The position numbers and the translations under genes are program-made. From DATBGS01 sp036557885 (GTDB lineage Bacteria; Chloroflexota; Ktedonobacteria; Ktedonobacterales; DATBGS01): a stretch of DNA of 64,000 nucleotides. Numbering within the stretch: position 1 is the first letter of the stretch; the number at the start of each line of letters is the position of its first letter. This document shows positions 16,722 through 24,834 of this stretch, in pieces. The stretch lies in the NCBI GenBank assembly GCA_036557885.1, contig DATBGS010000145.1, positions 1 to 64,000 of the forward strand, written 5' to 3'. The notes under the pieces are model-generated. The model saw only the letters and a program-made list of their open reading frames with translations, was not told the DNA's origin and did not search any database.

Positions 16722-16771
16722 CGGCCACCCCTCCTGAAGCGCAATGCCAGCGGGCGTTGCAGGGGTGGCCG
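16722..16771 (+). promoter_or_regulatory. Long hairpin in the 5' leader
   Basis: CGGCCACCCCT at 16722-16732 pairs perfectly with AGGGGTGGCCG at 16761-16771, and the inner part (GCAATGCC with GGCGTTGC) can pair further. No run of T follows. The hairpin lies between the promoter at 16561 and the ATG at 16872, so it could be a structured leader. Confidence 0.5.
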
Positions 16772-16871
16772 TGTTGCTGATGTGGAGCACCAGCACAGCC
16801 AGCCCTGCGCAAGGGCACGCGGGCGGCTGCCTTCCTCAAATACATGTGGCTGTGTCCACAGGAGGGTTGCT

Positions 16872-17519
16872 ATGGCTGCCACCGCTGCTGATCTTTCCCT
16901 GAATTGGTCGGACCCATCTCCTAATATTTCCGCGCTCATCTTCAACGGCTTCCTCATCGCCAATGCCCGCGCTGCCCGCAAGCCGCGCCCGCCCGTCAAG
17001 CCGATCAAGACCTTTGCGCGGCCCGTTGCGCTCTTTGAGCGCACCTGGCAGGGCTTCCCCAAAGGCATCCTGCCCATCCCGCTGCTCTTTGCCCTCTCCA
17101 AAAAGCTCTGCGCCATCGTCGCCTTTGAGCGCGAATATGACCAGCCCTATCACACGCTGTGCGGAGAAGAATCCGCGCCGGTCTGGTCCACCGCGCCCGG
17201 CCTGCTCTATGACGTGGAATGGGTCAAGGCGTCCAGCGCCTACGAAATGCGTTTCTTGCTGAGCCTTGAGATGGAGCGCCTGCTGCGCTTTATGCGCCCG
17301 CGCAAGACCGCCACCGACCAGCAGGGCCAGTTTGCCATTTTGGGGACGGTGCGGCGCCTGGGGCAATTGTACAGTGTGTCCAAGCGGATATGGAAGGCAA
17401 AGCAGGCGCGCCAGATGCTGCTGGAGGAGGCCGAGCGGCTGTGGCAGTCGGCATTAAACGTGCAGAAGTTGTTAGAGGACACCAATCTGGCTACCCGCCG
17501 CAGGCCGATTGCCCAATAG
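16872..17519 (+). CDS. Hypothetical protein
   Basis: The product is not recognised. It has 215 residues, is soluble and is rich in Arg, Lys, Leu and Ala. It begins AATAADLSLNWSDPSPNISA, and its second half is helical with a coiled-coil look (AYEMRFLLSLEMERLLRFM, then QLYSVSKRIWKAKQARQMLL). No catalytic motif is visible. The ATG at 16872 has AGGAGGG at a good distance. The gene has its own strong promoter at 16561 and an unusually long structured leader, which suggests post-initiation control. It is followed by another hypothetical gene with its own promoter. Confidence 0.65.
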   Translation: MAATAADLSLNWSDPSPNISALIFNGFLIANARAARKPRPPVKPIKTFARPVALFERTWQGFPKGILPIPLLFALSKKLCAIVAFEREYDQPYHTLCGEESAPVWSTAPGLLYDVEWVKASSAYEMRFLLSLEMERLLRFMRPRKTATDQQGQFAILGTVRRLGQLYSVSKRIWKAKQARQMLLEEAERLWQSALNVQKLLEDTNLATRRRPIAQ

Positions 17520-17538
17520 CCAAACCACCAGACGCTTT

Positions 17539-17565
17539 TTGACCTGGCGACTCATATGCTATACT
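17539..17565 (+). promoter_or_regulatory. Extended -10 promoter
   Basis: TGCTATACT at 17557-17565 forms an extended -10. TTGACC at 17539-17544 is at a short spacing of 15. It lies 55 bases before the ATG at 17621. Confidence 0.55.
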
Positions 17566-17620
17566 GGTGCAAATTGTGCAAACCCTGCACGCTTTTGTGA
17601 GCAGAAGAGGAGGAGGAGCT

Positions 17621-18244
17621 ATGCCCAAAGAGAAGCGGAAAAAGGACAAAAAGGCCAAAAAGCAACTCCGCGCAGAAGTCTACGACAGTTTTAGCCCGGA
17701 TGAGCCGGATGCGGAAGAACTGATCGAGGAGGAGCACAAGAGCCAGAACGGAAACGTGGTGGTAGCCGAGGCAGAAAGCGCGGCTGATCTGCCGGTCATC
17801 TTCACGCCGCAGCTTGAAGGCGACTACAGCGCCGCCTTCGAGAGCGACCTGCTGACTCCGGCGTTTCTTCAGAAGGCGTTTCTGTCGCAGTTGGCGCCTG
17901 GGTCGCTGCTGCCGCACAGCGGGCGCGTGCGCCTGACCACCGAAGGGCTGGAGTTCGAGGGACTGGTTACGATCCCCTTTAGCGAAATGGTTTCGATTGA
18001 GGTGCATACGGACCGCGTGTATCATCGCTATTACGCGGGATTAGCCGCGCTGGGTGGGCGTGGCAGCCAGAGCCAGACCCTGACGGGCGGCGAACCATTT
18101 ACGATCACCTTCCGCGATCAGGGGATGGCGCGCACGCTTTACGCGCTGCTAGATTGGCCCTTCTTCCTGGCGCTGACCAAAGAAAAAGGCTGGCGCAAGG
18201 CGGTGGGCGGCGTGCTGCCCGCCAAAGACAAAAAGAAGAGTTAG
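17621..18244 (+). CDS. Hypothetical protein with possible PH/GRAM-like C-terminal domain
   Basis: The function is unknown. The 207-residue product starts with a very basic stretch (PKEKRKKDKKAKKQLR), followed by an acidic linker (DEPDAEELIEEEHK). The last 120 residues alternate strands in a way that recalls PH- or GRAM-like domains: SGRVRLTTEGLEFEGLVTI, PFSEMVSIEV, then PFTITFRDQGMARTLYALL. This reading is weak. The ATG at 17621 has AGGAGGAGG just upstream. The stop codon TAG falls at the left edge of the palindromic element at 18243-18416, so the element probably truncated or re-ended this frame. Confidence 0.65.
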   Translation: MPKEKRKKDKKAKKQLRAEVYDSFSPDEPDAEELIEEEHKSQNGNVVVAEAESAADLPVIFTPQLEGDYSAAFESDLLTPAFLQKAFLSQLAPGSLLPHSGRVRLTTEGLEFEGLVTIPFSEMVSIEVHTDRVYHRYYAGLAALGGRGSQSQTLTGGEPFTITFRDQGMARTLYALLDWPFFLALTKEKGWRKAVGGVLPAKDKKKS

Positions 18245-18416
18245 CCACGCCGCCTGGCGATTGAAATCGCGGCTAGGGGCCTTCGGCCAGGAAACCCGCC
18301 TGCGCGGGTTGGGACTAATCGCGGCCTGCATGGGGTGGGGAGTCCGCGCAGGCGGACTTGGTGGCGTCCGCAGACGCCCTTAGGCGCGATCTTTAGTCGC
18401 CAGCTTTCGTGGCCTG
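18243..18416 (-). repeat. MITE-like palindromic element, copy A
   Basis: The reverse complement matches copy B at 36647-36823 over most of its length, including AGCTGGCGACTAAAGATCGC and GGCGTCTGCGGACGCCACC. The right end CGCCAGCTTTCGTGGCCT (18398-18415) is near-identical to the terminal inverted repeat of copy B; the left end has diverged. Internal hairpins such as AACCCGCC/GGCGGGTT are present. It lies between convergent genes. Confidence 0.75.
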
Positions 18417-18435
18417 CATAATTGCTAAACCCTCG

Positions 18436-19311
18436 TTATTCGCCAGGCTTTAGCTCGGCTTCTTCCAGCAGCAGCCCGCCATCGCCCGTATTAATCAACA
18501 TCCCTACGTTGGAATGCTCCAGCAGCATCCCCTGCCGGGCTTTCGCCAGTCCAGGCGAAAGGTCAACAACACGCGCCCGATAAACCCGGTACTTCTGGCC
18601 TTCAATCTCGGCGCGGGCGCCTGCCTGTCCCCACGCGCGCACCTGATTGCGCAGATAGGCAGCCGGGCGGCTCCAATCCAGCCATTGTTCCGCCTCCCCA
18701 CACAGCGGCGCGTAGCTGCCATCGGCGGGCTGGGGTGTGCCTGGCGCGCCCGCCGCCGCCAGCGCCAGCGCCTCTGGAATCATCGTGGCGCCCTGGGTCA
18801 GCAGCTTGGGATAGAGGCTGTCTACATCGTCGTCTGGCTCAATCGGGAAGGAACGCTGCACCAGAATGGGGCCAGTATCAAAGTCGGCATCCATGCGATG
18901 CACCGTCAGCCCGCCCTCGGTTTCGCCGTTCATCACCTGCCAGAACAGCGGGTTGGGGCCGCGATAGCGCGGCAGCAGCGAGGGGTGCGTGTTGATGCAG
19001 CCCAGCCGGGGCAGCGAGAGCAGTTCCGGCGGCAGCCGCCAGGGAAAGCCCGCCACAAAGATCAGATCAGGCTCCAGCCCCGCCAACAGCGCGGGCAGGC
19101 GCTTGATGTGGTTGGTGACAAGCACGTCCACATCGCGGCGCGTCTCGCTGGCAATATCTTTATAAGCCTCGGTGGGCCGGGCCTTTGGGCCGGGTGTGGT
19201 CACGACCAGCAGCACCTTCTGGCCCAACTGCTCGAACGAACTGATGATCGTGTTCACTACAACGGCGGGCTGCACCGTAAAAAAGATCACGCGCATCGCT
19301 GGCAACGACAT
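18436..19311 (-). CDS. Formyltransferase-family protein (methionyl-tRNA formyltransferase-like)
   Basis: A 291-residue enzyme of the 10-formyltetrahydrofolate-dependent formyltransferase family. The N-terminal Rossmann part ends in the catalytic segment CINTHPSLLPRYRGPNPLFW (with the conserved Asn and His), followed by HRMDADFDTGPILVQ (with the conserved Asp). A shorter C-terminal OB-like part follows. It could be a second Fmt or a sugar or antibiotic formyltransferase; Fmt proper is usually about 310 residues and usually sits beside def, which is absent here. The ATG at 19311 has AAGGAG 7 nt upstream. It lies head-to-tail with two zinc-ribbon membrane protein genes that may share its transcript. 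Confidence 0.82.
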   Translation of the reverse strand: MSLPAMRVIFFTVQPAVVVNTIISSFEQLGQKVLLVVTTPGPKARPTEAYKDIASETRRDVDVLVTNHIKRLPALLAGLEPDLIFVAGFPWRLPPELLSLPRLGCINTHPSLLPRYRGPNPLFWQVMNGETEGGLTVHRMDADFDTGPILVQRSFPIEPDDDVDSLYPKLLTQGATMIPEALALAAAGAPGTPQPADGSYAPLCGEAEQWLDWSRPAAYLRNQVRAWGQAGARAEIEGQKYRVYRARVVDLSPGLAKARQGMLLEHSNVGMLINTGDGGLLLEEAELKPGE

Positions 19312-19334
19312 GGTGGCGCTCCTTCAGCCAACAC

Positions 19335-19592
19335 TCAACGGAAAAACAGAAAGAACAGGACAGCAAACGCTCCAAGCACCACGAACAGTGCAAGACCAAT
19401 GCCCGCGATGCCCCAGAGCGTGAATGCCTGGAGCCGCTGGGTGGTGGTGCGGCGCACCAGCGGCCCCACGACTGGCGCGGAATCACCGTAACGATGCGCG
19501 CCGCAGCTCAGGCAGACCACTTCGCCCGGCTGAAAGTACCTGCCGCAGTTCCCGCAAGCTGGCCCGGTGTATGGTTCGCTCGACATGGGCAT
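19335..19592 (-). CDS. Small zinc-ribbon membrane protein
   Basis: An 85-residue protein with one zinc ribbon (CGNCGRYFQPGEVVCLSCGA, residues about 13-32) and one C-terminal membrane helix (LWGIAGIGLALFVVLGAFAV). The function is unknown. It is related to the next gene upstream (19605-20048): both share the pattern C..CGRYF..GE..CLSC. Start 19592 is used; ATG 19586 is also possible. The formyltransferase gene follows after 23 bases and the paralogue precedes after 12 bases, so the three form a probable operon. Confidence 0.75.
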   Translation of the reverse strand: MPMSSEPYTGPACGNCGRYFQPGEVVCLSCGAHRYGDSAPVVGPLVRRTTTQRLQAFTLWGIAGIGLALFVVLGAFAVLFFLFFR

Positions 19593-19604
19593 ACTCCCGC
19601 CTTC

Positions 19605-20048
19605 CTAGTGGAACAGGGCGCCAGCAAGTCCAGTCAACAGAATGACGCCAAAGCACGCCGCAAAGATAAACAGCGCAATCCCACAGCCAATCAGCCGGCG
19701 CATGATGATACGCTCCGGGCTAAAGTAGCGCTGGGTCCAGCCGACGGACGCGCCCATCAGCACCGCGTCGCCCACCTGATTTTGCTGCCACTGGTTGCCG
19801 CCTATCGGCGCGGCGTAGTTGCGCGGCGTGTTGCAACTGAGGCAGGCGGCTTCGTTTCCCGTGAAGTAGCGGCCACAGGTGCTGCATTGCTGGCCCATTG
19901 CGGGCTGCGCAAATTGCGGCTGGTTCATCGAGCCGTAGCCAGTGCTGGCTTGCTGGGCCATCGCGGTGCGCGGCACGCCGCAGTGCGAGCAGGCCGTTTC
20001 ATTGCCAGTGAAGTACGCGCCGCAGGTATTACAACGAGGGGACATCAT
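19605..20048 (-). CDS. Membrane protein with two zinc ribbons
   Basis: A 147-residue protein with two zinc ribbons: CNTCGAYFTGNETACSHCG near residues 6-24 and CSTCGRYFTGNEAACLSC near 55-72. They are joined by a Gln/Pro/Tyr-rich linker. A single strong C-terminal membrane segment (CGIALFIFAACFGVILLTGL) anchors it. The repeated ribbons are near-copies of each other and of the ribbon in the next gene, so they arose by internal and gene duplication. The function is unknown; binding of nucleic acid or protein partners at the cytoplasmic face is possible. It is the first gene of the putative three-gene operon. Confidence 0.78.
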   Translation of the reverse strand: MMSPRCNTCGAYFTGNETACSHCGVPRTAMAQQASTGYGSMNQPQFAQPAMGQQCSTCGRYFTGNEAACLSCNTPRNYAAPIGGNQWQQNQVGDAVLMGASVGWTQRYFSPERIIMRRLIGCGIALFIFAACFGVILLTGLAGALFH

Positions 20049-20224
20049 AACGTTCTACTCTCTTTCTCTGGCGCCTGCCAGCATGAGGACAGCCACTTTC
20101 TGCCTCTGAGCTTCTTTCAGTATATCCCAAAGAAGGCAGCCCGTACCCTCAGTATAATTGCCGAGGCACCCCAGAGCAATGAACAGCTTCACAGATGCCC
20201 CACTGCCCCATCTGTGCCAGCCGA

Positions 20225-20253
20225 TTGCCTAATTTTCTCTGATCAGCTATACT
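20225..20253 (+). promoter_or_regulatory. Sigma-70 type promoter
   Basis: TTGCCT at 20225-20230 and TATACT at 20248-20253 are separated by 17 bases. The gene at 20365 begins 112 bases downstream. The 316-base spacer around it holds no other gene. Confidence 0.6.
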
Positions 20254-20364
20254 TATGGCCGCAGGGTTGCACCCCAACAAGCATGCTTGATAGACCAGTT
20301 TTGGTAGCCTGCCAGGTGCGATGCGGCTGAAACCCTCATCTTGAGAAAAGCGGGTTGCTCGGTT

Positions 20365-22314
20365 ATGGGGATTACCTCTCAACCACCTAAAACCCAGGGC
20401 GCGGCGGCGCGTCCCACGTCTGGGTCAACCTTCGGGGAGCCAGGCCAGTCTGGGGTCATGCTGCCGGTCACGGCGCCGCGTGAGCCAGGGCTGGGCTTTG
20501 CGCTGGTGGTGGTGGCAGCCTTGAGTCTCCTGCTCCTGGTAATCATTGGCCTGTCGGTCTTGCCCGAAGACAGCCGCAATACGTTTACCGAGGCCAGCCA
20601 GTTTTCCGGCTATCTGCTCGCAACCATCGCAGCAGCGCTTGTCAGTATGCGCTCCCCGCGCGGGCGGGTGCGCCGGGCCTGGATGTTTATCGCGCTGGCG
20701 CTGATCTTCAATCTGGTCGCTGAGGCGATCTACGGCTATTACGTGCTGGTTCAGAATCTGGAAGCGCCCACACCCTCCTGGGCCGACCTCTTTTATCTGC
20801 TTTTTTACCCCTTCATGGCGATTGGCGCGGGCTTGCTGCCCGCCGCGCCCATCAGCGGGGCGCAGCGCCTGAAGCTGGGGCTGGATACGCTGATTGTCTC
20901 TGGGGCGCTGCTGAGCATAAGCTGGTTTTTTGTGCTTGGCCCGCTCTATTTTGAGGGCGCCGACTCAACACCTGGTTTAATAGTGAGCCTGGCCTATCCA
21001 GTGGGTGATCTGGCGCTGATCATGGTGCTGTTTGGGCTGGCGCTGCGGGGCGTGCGCCGGGAATATCGCCCGGTGTTTCTGTGGCTGGCGGCTAGCATGA
21101 TCGCCATTGTCTATGCCGACTCCGCCTACGCCTATCTCTTGATCAAGGGAACCTATGTGGGCGGCATGGTGACGGTAGACCCGGCGTGGGTGGCGGCAGC
21201 CCTGCTCATGGCGCTGGCGCCGCTCTATCAACTGGCGCGCTTTGGCGGGCCAGGCCCGGCCTGGCGCTGGCTGCGCAGCCGCAGACCGCACCGGCTGGAG
21301 GCGCAGGCCAGCGAGTCGGTGCTGCGCATCGTGCTGCCCTATCTGCCGGTTGTTATGCTGTTTATGTTGATCTGGATCGCGCAGCCCGTGACAATGGGCG
21401 ACAGCCTGTTCCCTGGTCTGGAGGCGATGGCGCTGGCGGTAATCGTGCTGATTATTGCGCGTCAGGTGCTCACCCTGCGCGAGAACGCGCGCCTGGCCCG
21501 CCGCCAGCGGGAAGCAATGGGCAAGCTGGCGACGGCCAACAGCGAGATCGAGTTGCAGCGGCGCTCCATTGCCGGGCACGCGCGCTATCTTGAGGAGGCC
21601 ATTCAGCACCTGCAAGAAACGCAGGTGCGCGTCTCGCAGGGGGATTATTCGGTGCGGGCGCAGATTACGGAAGGCGGCGCGCTCTTTCCGCTGGCAATGA
21701 CCTTTAACCTGATGCTAGACCGGCTAGAGGGCTTTGCGCAAGCCAACCAGCAGCAGGAGCGGTTGGCCCGCATGTCGCTGACGCTGGCGCATGTCTCGCG
21801 GCGGCTGCTCCAGGGCGACGCCACTGCGATGCAGGCGCTGGCACGCCCCAGCGGGACGCCCCTGGATGAGATTGCGCAAACGCTGGTGCAGTTGCAGCGG
21901 CGGGCCAACGAACTGCAAGGCGAACTGCGCGGCAACCAGCAGCGGACGGTGCGTCTGAGTCAACTTCAGGGCGAGACACGCCTGCTCACAGATTCGCTGG
22001 CGCGCCTGGCGGAAAGCACCCAGGAAAACGCCTCGACGCTGGAAGACCACTATCGCCAGCTTGAGCGGCTGGCGGAGGAAGCCGAGCGCCAGATTGCCAA
22101 AGCCGCGCCCATCGCCCTGATGAACGGTCCGCTGCCCAAGAAAGCCAAATCAGCCGACACCGCCCCTGGCTCGATGGCTGACCTCTTGCCCCTGGTGCGC
22201 GCCTGCGTCGCCCAGGCCGAGCGTTATTGCCGCGAGGCCGCTGCCTTTGCCACCGCCGCCCGCCAGACCAACGAGCACGCCAGCAGCCTCCTCGAAGAAC
22301 TAAAAGCCCTCTAG
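20365..22314 (+). CDS. Polytopic sensor-like protein with HAMP-like and coiled-coil parts
   Basis: A 649-residue membrane protein without a recognised enzymatic domain. After a polar tail of about 45 residues, nine or so membrane segments run to about residue 380. A coiled coil (LRENARLARRQREAMGKLAT) follows, then a HAMP-like stretch (VSQGDYSVRA to NLMLDRLEGF, about 432-470) and about 180 residues of heptad-rich helix (LQRRANELQGELRGNQQRTV). The layout recalls a chemoreceptor or kinase sensor that has lost, or never had, its output. The product at 14861 has the same HAMP-like signature. ATG 20365 is chosen; a TTG at 20341 would add eight residues. A good promoter lies upstream. Confidence 0.72.
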   Translation: MGITSQPPKTQGAAARPTSGSTFGEPGQSGVMLPVTAPREPGLGFALVVVAALSLLLLVIIGLSVLPEDSRNTFTEASQFSGYLLATIAAALVSMRSPRGRVRRAWMFIALALIFNLVAEAIYGYYVLVQNLEAPTPSWADLFYLLFYPFMAIGAGLLPAAPISGAQRLKLGLDTLIVSGALLSISWFFVLGPLYFEGADSTPGLIVSLAYPVGDLALIMVLFGLALRGVRREYRPVFLWLAASMIAIVYADSAYAYLLIKGTYVGGMVTVDPAWVAAALLMALAPLYQLARFGGPGPAWRWLRSRRPHRLEAQASESVLRIVLPYLPVVMLFMLIWIAQPVTMGDSLFPGLEAMALAVIVLIIARQVLTLRENARLARRQREAMGKLATANSEIELQRRSIAGHARYLEEAIQHLQETQVRVSQGDYSVRAQITEGGALFPLAMTFNLMLDRLEGFAQANQQQERLARMSLTLAHVSRRLLQGDATAMQALARPSGTPLDEIAQTLVQLQRRANELQGELRGNQQRTVRLSQLQGETRLLTDSLARLAESTQENASTLEDHYRQLERLAEEAERQIAKAAPIALMNGPLPKKAKSADTAPGSMADLLPLVRACVAQAERYCREAAAFATAARQTNEHASSLLEELKAL

Positions 22315-22333
22315 CGTAGGCTGCGAGCCTGCT

Positions 22334-22412
22334 TGTGGCGCGGGCTGCCAGCCCGCGCCACAGGTGGCAGATAGCTTTGCTTGTAGCGCGGGCCGCCAGC
22401 CCGCTGGGTGGG
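22334..22412. repeat. REP-like hairpins, two units
   Basis: TGTGGCGCGGGCT at 22334-22346 pairs perfectly with 22350-22362 around GCC. A second, less perfect unit (GTAGCGCGGGCCGCCAGCCCGC) follows near 22383-22405. The same core recurs at 4968 and 63889. Confidence 0.7.
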
Positions 22413-22489
22413 GAAGGGTGTGGCGCCCCCGCAAACGCTGCTTTCTGCGCAACCTCGCGTACAAAAAGCTATACAGCCTGACTCTCTTC

Positions 22490-22498
22490 TGCTATACT
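22490..22498 (+). promoter_or_regulatory. Extended -10 promoter
   Basis: TGCTATACT at 22490-22498, 47 bases before the kinase ATG. No good -35 is seen, as expected for an extended -10 promoter. Confidence 0.5.
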
Positions 22499-22544
22499 GA
22501 GGCGGTTTGAGAGAGCATCGTAGCTATGTCAGGAGGGATCACTG

Positions 22545-24326
22545 ATGGCCGCGCCGGGTCCATTGACCAATCAAAAGCTGGGTGACAGATATTTACTGGG
22601 CGACCTCTTGGGGCAGGGAGGCTTTGGCGCCGTCTACAAGGCCAGGCATCTCTTGCTGAATCGCCAGCAAGCCGTAAAAATCCTGCTGGAGCAGCATTTC
22701 ACCAGCCCCAAGTTCCGCGAGCGTTTTACCCGCGAAGCGCAGACGCTGGCCGCGCTGGACCAGCCCAACATCGTGCATGTGGATGATTTTGGCTTTGATG
22801 GCAACCGCGCCTATCTGGTCATGCCCTATATTGGCGGCGGCACGCTTCAGCACATCTTGCGGGCGCGCGGGGCGCTGCCAACTGATCTGGTCACGCGCTA
22901 TCTGGAACAAATTGCGGCTGCGCTGGACTACGCGCACAAGCGCAACGTGGCGCACCTGGACCTCAAGCCGCTCAACCTGCTGGTGCATGATGACGGGCGC
23001 CTGCTGCTTTCGGACTTTGGTCTGGCGCATCTCATGGAACAGGGCGCGATTGAGGGCAGCACCAGCCTGCAATTTGGCACGCCAACCTATATGGCGCCGG
23101 AGCACCTGCAAGGCCAGCCGGAACAGCGCAGCGATATTTACGCCTTGGGCGTCATCGTCTATCAAATGCTCACCGGGCGTGTGCCCTTTGAGGGGTCCAA
23201 CTTTGCCGCCATCATGCTCAAGCATATGACGGAGCCGCCCCCGAAGCTCGGCAGCGTGCGACCAGACCTGCCGCCCGCGCTGGAGGGCGTGCTCAACAAG
23301 GCGCTGGCAAAGCGGGCCGCAGACCGCTACCAGTCGGCAGGCGCGCTGCTCAGCGACTTTCAAGCGGCAGTGGCGGGGCGACCCACCAGGCCGGTGCAGT
23401 CTGCGCCGCCGCTCAACACCACCGTCCGCGCCGCCAACCCACCCGTTGGCGGCAGCGCGGCCCCAACCATCAACCCGGCGGGCGTAATCTCTGGGCCTCC
23501 GCAATATTCTGCGGCAGGTGCTCCAGGTGGCGTACCTCCAAGCCCCATCGGTGTTCTAAAGCCTGTTGCTGTCGCTGCTCCAGCTTGGTCAAAGAAAACC
23601 GGCATCTGGACGCAGGGGTTCACGGTGCTGTTTGTGCTGGTGGCGATTGCCGGAGGGATAAATACGCTGGTTTTTAGGGGTATCGGCAACTCTGCACCGC
23701 TTTTTCAGGATTATCTGGCGTTCGATGTGCTGCAAGGTATACTTGCTCTGGTGGGCTTGCGCTTTGCGACCTCACCAGCAATGCGCTCCGGGTTTGTCTT
23801 TCAGGCGATTTCGGCAGGGGCGTTTGTCATCCGAGATGGGATTATTCTGAATTTTAATACAAGTCCCGCCACTGTTGTTTTCCCTTTCGCCCTGAATGCC
23901 CATCTGGTATTTCTTCACTACCTGTTCAACCTGTTGAGCCTGGCGTGCATCTCCTACGCGCTGGTGCCAAGGCGCCCATCGGATGGGTGGCTCACCTTGC
24001 TCCAGATCGGGGCAAGTATTGGCGTGATACTGCTCAGGAGTAGTTCTATTTTCAGCGAGATAACCTCGCTGCTGGATTTTGAATTCACAGCATCCATTGT
24101 CTGTGGCATTTTCTCGTTGGCCCTGCTGGTGTTTCGTTTCCAGGTTTGGGGTCGTTCCCCTGTGGCTATTTCTTGCCTGGCGCTGGCGCAGCTCGCTTTT
24201 GCATTTGACCTGTTGCGGCTTGAGCCTTTCTTTTCGATACGCGATTTTATCGCTTTGGGGCTGGGCATCCTCGCGTTCCTGGTGTTGGTGCAGACGGAGC
24301 GCATGAAGAAAGCCGGGGTGATCTAG
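22545..24326 (+). CDS. Membrane Ser/Thr protein kinase with polytopic C-terminus
   Basis: A Hanks-type kinase of 593 residues. The kinase domain (about 16-275) has the glycine loop GQGGFGAVY (23-31), Lys45 in AVKIL, catalytic Asp139 in HLDLKPLNLL, Asp157 in SDFGLA and the APE motif in YMAPEHL, so it should be active. A Pro/Ala-rich linker of about 70 residues follows. The C-terminus then has about seven membrane segments (about 350-590) instead of the usual single helix and PASTA or lectin sensor. The signal may therefore come from within the membrane; that is inference. ATG 22545 has AGGAGGG upstream and an extended -10 promoter at 22490. Confidence 0.92.
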   Translation: MAAPGPLTNQKLGDRYLLGDLLGQGGFGAVYKARHLLLNRQQAVKILLEQHFTSPKFRERFTREAQTLAALDQPNIVHVDDFGFDGNRAYLVMPYIGGGTLQHILRARGALPTDLVTRYLEQIAAALDYAHKRNVAHLDLKPLNLLVHDDGRLLLSDFGLAHLMEQGAIEGSTSLQFGTPTYMAPEHLQGQPEQRSDIYALGVIVYQMLTGRVPFEGSNFAAIMLKHMTEPPPKLGSVRPDLPPALEGVLNKALAKRAADRYQSAGALLSDFQAAVAGRPTRPVQSAPPLNTTVRAANPPVGGSAAPTINPAGVISGPPQYSAAGAPGGVPPSPIGVLKPVAVAAPAWSKKTGIWTQGFTVLFVLVAIAGGINTLVFRGIGNSAPLFQDYLAFDVLQGILALVGLRFATSPAMRSGFVFQAISAGAFVIRDGIILNFNTSPATVVFPFALNAHLVFLHYLFNLLSLACISYALVPRRPSDGWLTLLQIGASIGVILLRSSSIFSEITSLLDFEFTASIVCGIFSLALLVFRFQVWGRSPVAISCLALAQLAFAFDLLRLEPFFSIRDFIALGLGILAFLVLVQTERMKKAGVI

Positions 24327-24332
24327 CGGCGT

Positions 24333-24449
24333 CTAATGCGTCAGCACAAACCCCGCAATCAAGATGAGTACGGCCAAGCCGCCCAGCGTCACGCCAACGA
24401 TACGCCCGATGCGGCAGGCGCGGCAGTCGGGGTTAAAGAACTCGCGCAT
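24333..24449 (-). CDS. 38-residue membrane microprotein with CxxC
   Basis: A small frame with a strong ribosome site (GGAGG, 9 nt before the ATG at 24449) encodes 38 residues. The N-terminus MREFFNPDCRACRIG carries a Cys-x-x-Cys. The rest is a single membrane helix (IVGVTLGGLAVLILIAGFVL). It lies between convergent transcripts, just after the kinase stop. The function is unknown; the pair of cysteines could bind metal or be redox-active. Coding is inferred from the ribosome site and the membrane-like composition. Confidence 0.6.
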   Translation of the reverse strand: MREFFNPDCRACRIGRIVGVTLGGLAVLILIAGFVLTH

Positions 24450-24474
24450 GGGGTGATTCCTCCGGCTTTGAGAT

Positions 24475-24834
24475 TTAGAGAGGGAGATGGATGATTTGGT
24501 CTTGCCACTCTTCAGGCGTGCTCGCTTCCCAAACCAGATAGAGGGCTTCGATAGCCGTTCCTATAGGCACACCTTGATCTAGCAAGAATACGCCAGGGCT
24601 ATGTTGCCCGCTGGCAAGAAAGGCTGAAAAGTGAATGGGCATGGTCTTCAGATCATGACTCACTAAAATGCGACCCTGCTCTGCGGCGCGCGCCAGGAGA
24701 ACCAGATCGGGAAACCCTTGTAAGCCAGCCTGAGCGGTGGTCTGAAAGTCAATGAGCGGCTCTCGCTTCAACAACTGCTTGACGATTAAGCTGTTGAAGT
24801 CTTCATCAGCCTCAAAACGAATGCGCTCGCTCAT
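24475..24834 (-). CDS. DUF5615 PIN-like protein (putative toxin)
   Basis: A 119-residue protein of the DUF5615 family, a PIN-like nuclease fold. The N-terminal IRFEADEDFNSLIVKQLL holds the acidic residues expected at the first strand and helix. DLVLLARAAEQGRILVSHDLK is the second conserved block, ending in the typical SHD. Family members pair with DUF433 proteins as VapBC-like toxin-antitoxin modules. Its start overlaps the stop of the upstream DUF433 gene by four bases (ATGA), so the two are translationally coupled. Toxicity and RNA cleavage are inferred from the family. Confidence 0.85.
   Translation of the reverse strand: MSERIRFEADEDFNSLIVKQLLKREPLIDFQTTAQAGLQGFPDLVLLARAAEQGRILVSHDLKTMPIHFSAFLASGQHSPGVFLLDQGVPIGTAIEALYLVWEASTPEEWQDQIIHLPL

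Noticed and set aside
16722..16771. A factor-independent terminator or known riboswitch
   Set aside because: No T run follows the stem, and the sequence does not match a riboswitch class known to me. It is kept only as a hairpin.
16872..17519. Homology between this protein and the one at 63029
   Set aside because: Both are basic, helical and preceded by REP-like modules, but no aligned motif could be found by eye.
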